Of a DNA stretch of 64,000 nucleotides, positions 36,996-47,871 are shown one piece after another; the stretch's first letter is position 1, and every line of letters begins with the position of its first letter. Made by a program: the position numbers and the translations under genes. A model generated the notes under the pieces. The model saw nothing but the letters and a program-made list of their open reading frames with translations, searched no databases and had not been told where the DNA came from. Source of the DNA: Rhizophagus irregularis (lineage: Eukaryota > Glomeromycota > Glomeromycetes > Glomerales > Glomeraceae); NCBI RefSeq assembly GCF_026210795.1, contig NC_089439.1:1922001-1986000 (forward strand). Reading direction: 5' to 3'.

Positions 36996-37412
36996 TTAAT
37001 CTTCATTTTTCTTAATTTTATCGGAAGAATTTCCATATTCATTATCATTATTAACAATATTGTTGTTAAAACTTTGAGTCGTAAAACTTGCTAATTTCTG
37101 TAAATTTTCTAGCGTGAAATTCGATAAATCATATTCCAATTCGCAAGGTACATTATTCAATGTAAATTTTGCATTGAATAAGGACAATTCGGGTTTATTC
37201 CTCGGACGATTTTTAAAATTGGTAATAATTTCTTCAATTTTGTTTACTTTATTAGAAAGTTGATTGACACTATCGTTTGTATCTTTACAATAAGAACACG
37301 CCAATTTCGTATATTTTCCCCTAGTTTTCCTGCCGCTATTGTTATTCAAATTAATTATTTGAGTAAACGACGCTTCGAATGCTCTTGGTTCATAATTATT
37401 ATTTGACGACAT
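36996..37412 (-). CDS. Small MSS/CxxC-family protein (138 aa)
   Basis: The frame is open from 37,562, but the family start MSSNNNYEPRAF is at 37,412; the 50 extra upstream residues resemble nothing in the other copies and are left out. The order is: basic Asn-rich N-terminus (NNNSGRKTRGKYTK), CxxC as ACSYC, putative amphipathic helix (VNQLSNKVNKIEEIITNF), basic linker, the conserved block SLFNAKFTLNNVPCELEYDL, then NFTLENLQKLASF and an Asn/Lys-rich end. No signal peptide, membrane segment or intron. The tail block is nearly identical to that at 46,240, although the genes lie 9 kb apart. The function is unknown. The Cys pair could bind a metal with partners, but that is speculation. Confidence 0.7.
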   Translation of the reverse strand: MSSNNNYEPRAFEASFTQIINLNNNSGRKTRGKYTKLACSYCKDTNDSVNQLSNKVNKIEEIITNFKNRPRNKPELSLFNAKFTLNNVPCELEYDLSNFTLENLQKLASFTTQSFNNNIVNNDNEYGNSSDKIKKNED

Positions 37413-38469
37413 TGAAAATGTTTTAAACAATAATAAATTCGATAGAAATTTCAATCTTCTTTCTAAACTTCTTTTTAAAACTATAAACCATGAGAATAAA
37501 CAGGTTTTAGTACGTAGTACTTTCATTAAGGAACGGAATTGTCCGGCATATAAATCAGTCATAAATTAATTATTAGCCACATTAAAATTATTTGTTTATA
37601 TGCATAATTTTTTAGACATTGGCGATAAAAAATTCTTTTTTCGACTTATTATAGCTCTTAATAGTATAATTTGATGTATATTGAGATATATTAAATATTC
37701 TAACAAGCGCTTAATGTATGTATTGTCAATATTATAAAAATATTTTGATGATCTTAGTTTATCGCAATAGTCCATATCATCACAAGCACGTACATTTTAG
37801 TTTCTGGCAGGTTTATTTTTGCAGGACTTTTCCCGATAAGTACTATGATAGTGAATCAATTTTATTATAAATAGTATGTAGAGTATACTATAAATAACTT
37901 AATAAAGTTTTGATTCAAGATAACAGTTTCTTATTTATTCATCCCTACAAATAAATTTCTGGATAAAATTCCGATAATCAATTTTTTTTTTTCTGTTCTT
38001 TGTCTGAAAAATCTTTTTATGGGTTCCCGAATTAAATATTAGCGGAATACTATTTATTGTACTTATATAGGTATTGATTTATGTGTTGCTGTCGTTTATA
38101 GGTACCATAGGTACCGTACTGCACTGCCCCTTTCCATGTAAAGTATTCACCGCCAGTATATAGATACGCAGTAAGTAGATCTCCTTAATTTCTAAAAAAA
38201 ATCCGCATATTTATATACTACAAATAAATATTTTTTTTTTCATATATTAAGCCGGTATTAGATGGTGTACACTTATATAACAAAAAAAATAAAACAAAAT
38301 AAAATAAAAAAAAGGAAAATTTTATAATTAATAAATATTCAAGTATAATAATTTTAATAAGTTTCTACTCTCATTCGTTCTAGTATCAAAAGTGGAATGT
38401 TCAAAAAATCTGCCTTCATAATAACAGCAATAGAATGAATAAGGAGAAAATTTCAAAAGTTTTACAAGC
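37413..38469. other. AT-rich spacer
   Basis: No gene was seen. A small duplication GGTACCATAGGTACCGTACTG at 38,101 (two KpnI-type palindromes) is the only structure noted. Confidence 0.4.
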
Positions 38470-38650
38470 GACTTCTTCATTTACTTTATAAAAAGTAACT
38501 TAACGAAGTTATAGATAATTTGATGATTTCTTAAAAAAAGACAGCTCTAGTGCATAATAGTTGTCAACTCTTTGAATAAGCTCTTTATTGTTTGTTCTAA
38601 AGATTGGGACTTGTGGACCTAGATTAATACAATAAAAATTCTTGGTAATA
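38470..38650 (+). pseudogene. MSS family relic (acidic tail type)
   Basis: At DNA level, GAAGTTATAGATAATTTGATG, TTAAAAAAAGAC, TTTGAATAAGCTCTTTATTG and GATTGGGACTTGTGG follow the gene copy at 31,930-32,089 block by block. An in-frame TAA replaces the Tyr codon of FEYALY, and frame is then lost. The upstream half is too decayed to read. Confidence 0.55.
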
Positions 38651-39859
38651 ATTTTACTTTAGAGAACAAAGAAACCATATTTTTAAACAAGTCGCACTGC
38701 TCAACATTACGTTTATCCGTTGTTTTGTGCGACGAATCGTATGTGTAACGCTGCATTGTGCATTATGACATGGCGGAGGCGCACATCATCAGGAGACGGG
38801 AAGAAACAATCAGGAAATCCTAACAGACTTTTGAGGATAAAAAAAATTACATGTGAAGAACCGACAGGAAGTGTAAGAAAAAAAGAATGGAAGAAAAGAA
38901 ACGATAACGGGATCCAATGATGCCTTGAAAGCATAATATTGAAGTGTTGTTCCTTCGTTGATGATTATGGTTTGTCTATACTAGTAGTTGCATTTTTTTC
39001 TTTGTGATATGCGGGTGTGTAAAGTAAGGTTTTTTTTTCTTGATAATTTCAGGAAATTTTGGGAGGGTTCAGAAGCACATACGACATAAGAAGAATGACT
39101 TGGATTTTTTCAGTTTCTGTCTCGCACGTTACTGTGTTGTTTACTACTTTTAGGACGTTGTGATTATTCTAAAATCTTCTGATCAAGCATGCGAAGAAAA
39201 AAACTCTCCAATTTTGTAGGGCATTTTTCGTCCTTTGTGAGTTGTTATGGCAGAGCTGTTAATAAAAGCAACGTGTCAGCCTTTAATTTTGTTTGAGGTC
39301 CTTGGTAGTGAAGGATAAGGAATTCCGCATACTTTTCCACTACGTTAAGTTTTGATTTTAGTTGTGGGTAAAGTTGTCTGTATATTGTTCGTAGAAGTAG
39401 GTTGACTGTTTATGAGGAGGCGCTCCCATGGGTTTGCAATTGTGATGGGCTAAAAAGTTCAGTAAAAAACGGTTAAAAAATAGAATTTTGTTTTTGTTTA
39501 CTGTGGGATTCTTCTAATAAATTTTCTATCGACCTATAATCGAATCTTCATTTATCGGTATTTTTTTTTTGAATCACATGTTCATTTTCATTTCATTTCT
39601 TTGAATTGTACTATCATATCACCATCATGAATTAATCCTACTCGAATCGAAATTCAGAGTGTTTTTTTTTTAATTTTGTTAAAATATATATAAATATATG
39701 AATTTTTAGGTAAGTTTATTATTTTTATTTCTTATTACAGTTTTATAAAAATTAACTGAAAAAGCTAGAAAGTAAAATACTTAATACATTTTACTATTAT
39801 GATAATAAATCCCAACCTTTTATAGTATTAATAAAATTTTTATTCAATTTATTAATACA
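38651..39859. other. Less AT-rich unassigned stretch
   Basis: 38,690-39,440 has visibly higher G+C than its surroundings (for example GACATGGCGGAGGCGCACAT at about 38,767), but neither strand gives a convincing protein; frames at 38,713-38,934 are open on both strands. It may be an old insertion of different origin. Confidence 0.35.
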
Positions 39860-40400
39860 ATACTAGCAACGGAATACACGCTCACCAAAGTATCAAAAGA
39901 AATAAAACCAAAATTACGAAGCTCAAATATAAATAAGAAATGAATCAAAAATAAAATCACAATAACAAATATAAAATATAATGTCATAAAGTCCAAGTAC
40001 AATAAATAAAATGAAATCAAAAAAATTCCTAAGTACAATAAAAATGAAATCGAAAAAGCTAAATGCAATAAATGCGAAAATCATAAAGCCGAAAATTCCA
40101 GCAAAAATATAAAGAACCCAAGTATAACAAAATGGAACCAAAAAACTGAATGCAATAAAAGTAAAATCAAAATTAGGTCATAAAGCCCAAATATTCCAGT
40201 CCAAGTATAATAAATATCCCAAGTACAATTAAAACGAAATTTAAAAGTGCAATAAAGACGAGAAAAGAAATTGCAAAGCCCAATATAAAAAAAATAACAC
40301 GAAGCCAAGTATAATAAACAAAATTTAAATTTTCGACCGAAATAAAAAAAAATGAAATGCATCCAAAAAAAGTAAAAGTCTGATAAAAGAAAAAACGATT
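39860..40400 (+). repeat. Degenerate AAGTA(C/T)AATAAA repeat region
   Basis: AAGTACAATAAA or AAGTATAATAAA and variants recur irregularly about ten times, interspersed with AAAATGAAATC and TCATAAAGCC-like words. Several overlapping minus-strand frames rich in Phe, Tyr and Leu are products of this repeat and are not called as genes. Confidence 0.6.
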
Positions 40401-40472
40401 AGTTAGCAAAGAAAATAAATTTCAGCCAAAGAAAAAACAAAAGGATCTACTGTATTGCGGCAGATAATTATA

Positions 40473-40622
40473 TATTATTGTATAGGGGAGGAGCAATATC
40501 ACTTATTTTAGTATAGGTCAATGTATGATTGGTTTTAATTTTGCCACGTCAGTGGCAAAATTAGTAACCAATCATACATTGACCTATAAAATAAGTGATT
40601 TTGCCCCCTGTACAATAATATT
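40473..40622. mobile_element. Foldback element of about 150 bp
   Basis: A nearly complete inverted repeat. TATTATTGTATAGGGG and TCACTTATTTTAGTATAGGT on the left are mirrored by ACCTATAAAATAAGTGA and CCCCTGTACAATAATA on the right. The centre TTTTGCCACGTCAGTGGCAAAA is itself self-complementary. No coding capacity. RNA copies would fold into one long hairpin, a possible small-RNA source (inference). Confidence 0.75.
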
Positions 40623-40883
40623 ATTATCGTTTGGAACTGACCATAACATTTAAAAGCTTAAAAAAGTTTATTTAAAAGTTTAATTTTTTACTGTTTATAT
40701 TGAAAAAATGATTTACAAATTGTGCTTTTTTCTCTTGCTGACTCTTTAGTATTTTTATAATAATGCCACCACAAAAATCTCAAAAGTAATATTTATTTGT
40801 ATTCATTCAGTTAATATTTTATTTTATTTTTTTTTTGCATTTTATTAAAGATTTTTTTTTAGAATAAAGAAACTTTCACATAT

Positions 40884-42346
40884 ATGGCCCCTACTGAAGA
40901 AAAAATAAAAAGTATGCAAACAGCAGCTCGTGGCAAAGCTACACATAATTCTACAAGTACTTGGACTAATGCACTTGAAACTTTTCGTAAGGATATTGGA
41001 TTACCTGGAAAAATAGATGATGTGAATTCTAAAGAAGAGTTAGAGCGTCAACTTGTTTTATTTTTTGTTTCATGTAAGCAGCAAAATGGAGCTGAATATT
41101 CAGTACAATCAATAAAATCAGCAAGATTTGCTATTGCACGACATATCAACACATATTCTAAAATTCGTCCACAAGAAATTACAAATAAAAATATATATTC
41201 TGAATTATATAACGCAATTACTGGCAAGATCAAACTTTTAACTGATTAGGGATTAGGTGAAATACATGGTGCAGATGCTTTTACTCAAGATGAGATTAGG
41301 AAAATTATTAATCATCCCACAATGCAACCAGATTTACCAAAAGGACTTATACGACACATATTTTGGCATAATACTCTTGAATTAGCTCTTCGAGGTGGAG
41401 AGCATTATAATCTAAAGATACAACAATTTAAAAAAAGAAAGGATGGTGGTATTGACGTTACATTTTATAGATCTAAGTGTAATTAGAGATCTTTAAGTGA
41501 ATCTAATTCTAAAGCTGAAGTAATTTCAATACCTGCTGATAATGCTGTTATTCAAGATTATGAGCTTTATTTTAGTAAAAGACCACCAATTTGTGAAGAT
41601 GCATTTTACTTGCAACCTTGCAACAATAATGAAGGTAATTATTTATTATGTAGTAAATTATTATTTTTTTTTACCTTTCTTTTAATTTCAAATAGTTGAG
41701 TTTACAGGTTATTGGTTCAAATCTGCTCAAATGAGAGAAAAATCGGTAAAAGGACTTATGAAAGAAATTGCAACAATAACTGAAATCGATTGTGATAAAA
41801 GAAAGTTCACAAATCATAGTGGACAAAAAACCTTTATTCAAATTTCAAAAAGTGAAGGAATTAGTGATAATGATGTGATGTCTGTGTCACGGCATAAAAA
41901 TCCTCACTCTTTGGCTTATTATGAACGTCCCAAGTCTATATTGCAGCAAAATACATTATCGCAAATTAATTCTTTAATTTATAATGGTAAGAAAAGAATT
42001 GCACCTGTGGTTTTAATGTAAAAGTAATATACAATATATTTATTATTTTTCTTTTCATTAGATACATTATTGTCAAATGACAAAAACTGCAAATTCTTTT
42101 TCTTCAGCCTTAGAAATTTTTAATGGTAAGATTTAAATTATGAACTAATAATTCTTATGGTATAAAAAATTTTATTTTTTTTTAGAATCACGGTCACCAC
42201 TTCAGCAGCTCAACTCAAATGATTTAAACGAATTAAATGATGATCAACAAAATCAAGAAATTAACGGAAATGATGAGACCATTAAAAAAATTCTCCATGG
42301 GAATGTTTTTCAGAATTGTAATATTACATTTAATGTGAATAAATGA
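40884..42346 (+). pseudogene. Crypton-like (DUF3504) tyrosine recombinase gene, inactivated
   Basis: Four exons fit GT-AG introns: 40,884-41,634, 41,708-41,986, 42,062-42,125 and 42,186-42,346. The start is MAPTEEKIKSMQTAARGKAT. The tyrosine-recombinase core is readable: LALRGGEHYNL (catalytic Arg), KFTNHSGQKTF (normally HSGR, so that Arg is Gln here), SRHKNPHSLAYYERP (His and candidate nucleophile Tyr). Breaks: TAG at 41,247-41,249, TAG at about 41,485, and a frame loss in the short third exon (about 42,062-42,080). The last exon reads SPLQQLNSNDLNELN to FNVNK and a TGA. Family knowledge: DUF3504 proteins of this fungal group and animal ZMYM2-type proteins derive from Crypton recombinases. 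It looks recently inactivated, since nearly all of it is readable. Confidence 0.75.
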
Positions 42347-42590
42347 TTTTTATACGAATTTTATTATATGTACACTTATAAATAGCTTATTTTAATAATA
42401 TAAAGTATAAATAGCTTATATAAAGTATAAATGGTTTATTATGATATTATAAAGTATAAATAAAATATCTAAAAATATAGTATGTTATGATCATATGTAC
42501 CTGAACGATAATAACAAATAAAGGTGGCACGTAATACATAGTCATGTGGTCAGTGGTCACATCTTTCACGATCTCACATGATATATACTC

Positions 42591-42781
42591 GTTATTCCAT
42601 GGGTATCAATGAACCCTTCGGGGGCCCCCAAGGCATCGGTGTATATGGAGTATTTATTAGATACCCATGGAATAACAGGTTTATCTCATTGTGTATGGCG
42701 TATACACCGATGGATTTTATACTTTTTTATACTTTTTCTATACCGGTGGAATAATTTACAAAAAAATCCATCAGTGTATAC
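42591..42781. repeat. Pair of perfect and near-perfect inverted repeats
   Basis: GTTATTCCATGGGTATC (42,591-42,607) is exactly reversed as GATACCCATGGAATAAC (42,660-42,676). GTATACACCGATGGATTT (42,700-42,717) is reversed with one mismatch as AAATCCATCAGTGTATAC (42,764-42,781). The first loop holds CCCTTCGGGGGCCCCC, the most GC-rich stretch nearby. Probably a foldback or composite MITE. Confidence 0.7.
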
Positions 42782-42972
42782 ATAATACCGATGGGATAAA
42801 ACACCGTACGATCACTGCATATAATGAAGATCATTATCATAATTCATAAGTATATAATCACGGGTTAGTCCAAGAATGAAAAAAAAAAATTTGTCTACAC
42901 TTCGAGAAATTTTAATGTCAAATAAAGTTACATTCATAACACTTATATAAATGTAACTAGGTGTATTAATAC

Positions 42973-43620
42973 TAGGGTTGGATTAGTCCGGTCCAGTCCG
43001 GTTCCGGTCCCAAAAGACCGGTCTTCAGCCAGGGCCGGACCGGTCCGGTCTTTTGACCGGTCCTTAAAATTTTTTAAATTATCTTATTTGTAATAGCAGT
43101 ATTGTTAGGTTGGATCAACGAGATAATGAAATACAGGTCGCACTAAAATTATGACATTAATTTGTTATTTATTACCAGTTACCTTTGCTATCATTGTAAA
43201 CTAGTAAGTATGACCCAAATATATAAAATCTCAAAGTTTAAGAGCAAAATACTGGATAGAATTTTAAGACTTTATAACGACTATCAAAAATATGAAAAAA
43301 AAATTGCAACAGGAATTATCAAATTGATGCTGATCATATAACACAAAATTGCATATTTTTTATTTCTCGTACTTTAACATTTTAAAGCATCAGTGAAATC
43401 ATATTGATATTACAAAATACCAACATATGAAAATTTTGATATTTTGAAATGAAACCTTAATTAATAATATATAATTTAACATTTTTATATTAGATGATAA
43501 ATTTTATATAATCAGTGCCAGTCGGACCGGTCCTCAAATCTCGAACTGAAGACCATAAAGACCGGTCCAAATTCCAAAGACCGATACAGGACTTCTGGTC
43601 TTTGCTAGGACTAATTGATA
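42973..43620. mobile_element. Probable hAT-type relic with CCGGTCC subterminal repeats
   Basis: The left end TAGGGTTGGATTAGTCCGG is followed by many CCGGTCC and GGACCGG units. The right part again has GGACCGGTCC and GACCGGTCC and stops at GGACTAATTGATA, whose reverse complement shares only ATTAGTCC with the left end. The middle is plain AT-rich. The overlapping open frame 43,515-43,757 is not called. Worn, no target duplication seen. Confidence 0.5.
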
Positions 43621-45013
43621 CAATGCATTACGTAATTACGTTACTTTATAATGAAAGTGTTGTCATAAAATCACTTGATTCTGCTAAGAATATTTTTATG
43701 GAAAAGCGTTGGTTAATAATCAGTGAATACTTTTATGACTTATCAAGGAAAATTTGATGAACACTTTTGAGCAATTAGAGGATTTTGAGGATCTTCTTTA
43801 TTCAAAGGAAAAAAATTCAGTCATGTGTTGTTAGTACAGGAGCGTATTTGATGACGTGAAATCAATTTACCACGCTCTTTTTTATTTTAAAATAAATAAT
43901 AAATAAATAATAAAATAAACTGTTGTAGCTCTGGAATCATAATGGTTCTGTTTCCTCGTAAACACCATTCATTTTTTTCATTGTAGCGGTAGTTAATATT
44001 TATTAAGAAATTAAAAAAAAGATTTAATAATTGAAGAATAATGAGTACAATTATTATGTTTATGGTATCGATACTTTTTCATATTTTTTTGACTCATATC
44101 CGCCGATCGGCGGAATTAAGGATTTAGGTCACGTGACGTTTAATCAGCTGAGTGCGACGTTCCGGTTAAGATCAAACCGTTCCCAAATAAAAAAAGATCA
44201 AATATCATTAAAAATAATAATTCTTTCAAAATTTCTATTACAATATTTGCTCTTTCAACCTGAAAATAATAAATACATCCTAAAAATGAAGGAAAAATAT
44301 TATAGTTAGTTTATTAAAAAAAAGAAAATTCATAATATTTAACAAAAAAAAAATCAAAAAATAATAAATTATTTAAAAATAAATACAAATAAATTTTAAC
44401 TAAATAATTTATTAATTCATAATTTAATCTGTTACAATTTAATAAATTACACTTAAAACTATTAATTATGAATTCTTAAATATTTCTATTGAATAATGTA
44501 TTTTTTTTCCCACAGAATGTTAAAAAAACTTTCAAATAATAAAAAAGAGAGCTGCTGCTTGTATATAAAGTAGAAAAACTACTATATATGCTTCAAACTA
44601 TTCAGCTTACCTAACTTAAAAAACTGATGGGGAAACTGATGGGGAGACTAACAGAGAGTTTGCGAAAGAAAAAAATATTTTTATCGCTATAGATAAATTA
44701 AATTCATATCACACGACCTTGTAATACAATATGATTTAATTTGTGAAACGTAATTTTATATTTTGAGTTGTAGTAATTTGTAAAATTTTGTAAAATATCC
44801 TAATTTCGTTAATTCCAAAAATCGGCCCATATAAATATATTCTAAGACATTTTAATGAATTAAAAAAAAATTAAATTATTAAAAAAAAAACTGAGTTTGA
44901 GGGACCTTGTAGCCTCCTGCCTCCACATGCTTTGGCTTGTATTGCAAATTTTTTGTCTTGAACGTTTACGAGCACTATTTTGACAATAATATATTAGAAA
45001 AAATGTTAATTTA
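43621..45013. other. AT-rich spacer with a GC palindrome
   Basis: A perfect 14-bp palindrome CCGCCGATCGGCGG lies at 44,100-44,113, followed by GGTCACGTGACG at 44,127. The surrounding frame 44,031-44,309 has no recognisable features. Otherwise nothing. Confidence 0.4.
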
Positions 45014-45281
45014 CACGGGGTGTTCATACACGAGTCACGTGACTTTATTAAAAAGTTATGTAAAAAAAAATTTTTAATAAAAAAGGAATATGCAATATGT
45101 GTATTTTTGTCTGTTCTGCAAGTTTACTTAAAACGTCAAAGTTGATTTTGAATGTCAATTTTGATTTATTTAACAAATTCTTATTTTTTTTCCTGTTTTC
45201 GTTAAATTTAATTCTGGCCAACATTTAATGATCAGCATAGAAAATTCACTTTTTTGGAAATCCGTGTTTGAACACCCCGTG
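45014..45281. mobile_element. Mariner-type MITE, 268 bp
   Basis: Terminal inverted repeats CACGGGGTGTTCATACACG and (reverse complement of right) CACGGGGTGTTCAAACACG differ at one base. TA flanks both sides (45,012-45,013 and 45,282-45,283). No coding capacity. Confidence 0.8.
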
Positions 45282-46239
45282 TACAAATAGAAATTGCCTT
45301 TCTATATTATCTGTTATTGCAAAATACATAAGTCTATTTTATTTAGTTACACAGTTGTAAATTTTGTGGCTCCTATTTTTGACTTGTTCTAGAAAATTTA
45401 TTATTATCCTAAGTTCGTAATTGTTGATTGAAATTTTTAATAATTCTTTATGAAGAATTTATGCTTGGAAGAGATAGAGTATAGAAAATAAGAAATACAC
45501 ACAATAATTATATGGAAACTGTTTATGTATTAAATTCTTTATTGTTCAATAGTAAACATTTATTTATTTATTGCACAATAATTTTGGTATTAATCAATGG
45601 GTCTTTTTTTTTGAACATATAATATAGAATCATTTTTAATAAATACGTTTGCGCAAATTATTAATACTGTACACCAATTAAATATCTTTTAATTAAAAAT
45701 TACTTTTAAAATGTTTTGTAATTTTCATATACTTTATGTTGTAAAAAACATGACAATAAATTTAGCTAGTTCGTAAGAAAAGATTTAGAACAATAACTTT
45801 CAAGTTTAACAAGTAGCGAAACTTCTATAATTTATCCGAATTATTAATAATGAAAATTTTACAAAACTCGAATGTTCGGCTCCTTTATTAATTTATCAAA
45901 ATTGTATTTTATTATTACTAATTTTTTTCATATTTTAATTCCCTTTTTTAGAAATTAATATATAATTGTTATAATGATCTACAAAATCGGAAAATTGTTT
46001 TTTGAACACAACGGGTCGGGTCAGGATAAACTTTAGCATAAACTAGTTAAAATTAAAGCCCCAATTCATTTATGACATATATGATAAACAAACATTTATT
46101 ACATTTATAATATTAGTTTTCTTATCTAACACAATTTTGTTGTGTTTTTTTAAATCTAGAATAATACTGTAAAACGATAGAATGATCAACGAAATAAAGA
46201 AATAACGATAATATTAATATTATTAATCGAAAGTTTTAA
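45282..46239. other. AT-rich spacer
   Basis: Nothing recognisable. Confidence 0.45.
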
Positions 46240-46629
46240 TTATCTGTTTTTTTCGGAAGAATTGCCATTATTATTGGAAATATCATTATTGTTGCAATTT
46301 TGAGTTATAAAACTTGCTAACTTTTGTAAATTTTCTAAAGTAAAATTTGATAAATCGTATTCTAATTCACAGGGAACGTTATTTAATGTAAATTTTGCAT
46401 TAAATACGGAAATTTTTTCGGTCTTATTTTTCGGAAAATTTTTATAATTATTAACAACTTCTTCGATTCTATTTAATTTATTGGAAAATAGATTAATACA
46501 GTCGGTTGTTACTTCGCAATTAGGACAAAATTTCGGGTTTCTCTTAGTTTTCTTCGTGCTTAGGTTAAGATCAATTTTTTGAACATACGATTCTCTGCGC
46601 GTTTTTGCTTCATGAATTTTTGATGACAT
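46240..46629 (-). CDS. Small MSS/CxxC-family protein (129 aa)
   Basis: MSSKIHEAKTRRESYVQKID leads into a basic segment (KKTKRNPK), FCPNCEVTTDC (CxxC plus a third Cys seven residues on), the putative helix INLFSNKLNRIEEVVNNY, basic KNFPKNKTEK, then the family block FNAKFTLNNVPCELEYDL, NFTLENLQKLASF and an Asn/Ser-rich end. The frame is intact. The gene points away from the member at 47,872, their starts 1.24 kb apart, and two MITEs lie in between, so any shared promoter region has been invaded. Unknown function; probably cytosolic or nuclear, since no export or membrane signal is present. Confidence 0.72.
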   Translation of the reverse strand: MSSKIHEAKTRRESYVQKIDLNLSTKKTKRNPKFCPNCEVTTDCINLFSNKLNRIEEVVNNYKNFPKNKTEKISVFNAKFTLNNVPCELEYDLSNFTLENLQKLASFITQNCNNNDISNNNGNSSEKNR

Positions 46630-46961
46630 CGGAATAAAATTTTAGTTTATTTAGATTTTGTAAAATCTAATAAGTGCATAAGTTAGAATTAATTTTTTTT
46701 TAGATTTTTAAACGTAGTATATATTTTTTTTTTTTTTTTTTTCTTTTGATTTATTTGAAAATTTTTTCCAAAAAGCTGAAATTCAAAGTATTTATACGAT
46801 AACTCAATTAAAAATTTGATTAATAATTTTTATCCGTTTATTCCGTTATTATTAATAATACGGCATGTAGCGTCATTTGCTTATATAAACACTTTTATTA
46901 TGAAATCACGAAAAATAAAGAATGATTATATCGGTATAAACGGTATATATTGATATATACG

Positions 46962-47166
46962 GTGACACCTCTCTAAATGCACTCCCCTTGGGACCCCCCC
47001 TTGGGACCATAGTAAAAAATAGTAGAATGTGCACTTGGGGAGGGTGTGCATTTATAGAGAGTAAAATATTAAGAGCTCTTATAAGCTGGGACCAGTCCCA
47101 CCGTGCACTTAAAGAGAATTTATATAGTGCGTGCACTTATAGAGGGTGCACTTATAGAGGTGTCAC
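46962..47166. mobile_element. MITE with GTGACACCTCT ends, 205 bp
   Basis: The left end GTGACACCTCTCTAAATGCAC and the right end (reverse complement GTGACACCTCTATAAGTGCAC) match at 19 of 21 bases. The right side repeats TGCACTTATAGAGG twice in tandem. No certain target duplication. The overlapping open frames on both strands are products of the repeat. Confidence 0.75.
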
Positions 47167-47205
47167 TGCACATCTTACAAAATTATAAATTTATATTGTC
47201 AATTA

Positions 47206-47361
47206 GGGAACTGTCAGATATTACCTGATATCACTTTAATATAAGACCCCCCCAGGTAAGATATGTTATATATATAATTCCTTATATAGTATTATATGTA
47301 ACCTAAGATCTTTAGTCCCCTCCCCCTCCCCCTAAAATATTAGTAATATCTGACAGCACCC
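47206..47361. mobile_element. MITE with CTGTCAGATATTAC ends, 156 bp
   Basis: GGGAACTGTCAGATATTAC at the left is mirrored by GTAATATCTGACAGCACCC at the right (17 of 19 bases). The interior is G-poor with C-runs (CCCCCCC near 47,250, CCCCTCCCCCTCCCCC near 47,320). Superfamily not assigned. Confidence 0.65.
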
Positions 47362-47871
47362 AATATCTTATCGATGATTATGTAAGTTAAAATATTAAAA
47401 TATGTACTGTACATGTCTTCATAGTGTTTATGTAATTATATATTTATAGAAAAAACAACAACCAACATTCCCATAGAGCAATAGATCGAATAGACATATC
47501 CTAAATGTATGTGATTGCCAACCGACTAAGACAGAAAATTTTTACGTAATAATGAGAGATAACAAATAAATAAAACAAAGACATTTCTACGATTATTCTG
47601 AAAAATTGTAAAATTGGCAATACAATACTAGCAAGGTAATTGGATATTTTTAAAATTCTATTTATATAACGCCAAGAACTTGGCAACGAAATTAATTTCT
47701 TGGCATCCGTTAAATACCTGGTAAAGTTTTCAATAACCACAAATTTGGTAATCTAAATAATTTATAGTATATAAGTCATTAATAGATTGATTTCTTCACC
47801 AAAAAAAATTTTTTTAAAAAAAAATTTTAGATAAAGAAAAAAAGTATCATTATTCCGTTAACTTCTATTCA

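Noticed and set aside
37413..37562. 50-residue N-terminal extension of the 36,996-37,412 gene
   Set aside because: Absent from all other family members, which start at MSS. Kept only as open upstream sequence.
38713..38934. Opposed frames on both strands near 38.8 kb
   Set aside because: No recognisable protein on either strand. Mentioned only as a composition anomaly.
39844..40409. Four overlapping minus-strand frames rich in Phe, Tyr, Leu and Ile
   Set aside because: They lie over an AAGTA(C/T)AATAAA word array. The membrane-like composition follows from the repeat, and there is no start context or homology.
46906..47188. Frames on both strands near 47 kb
   Set aside because: They fall within a MITE with clear inverted ends and carry no protein features.
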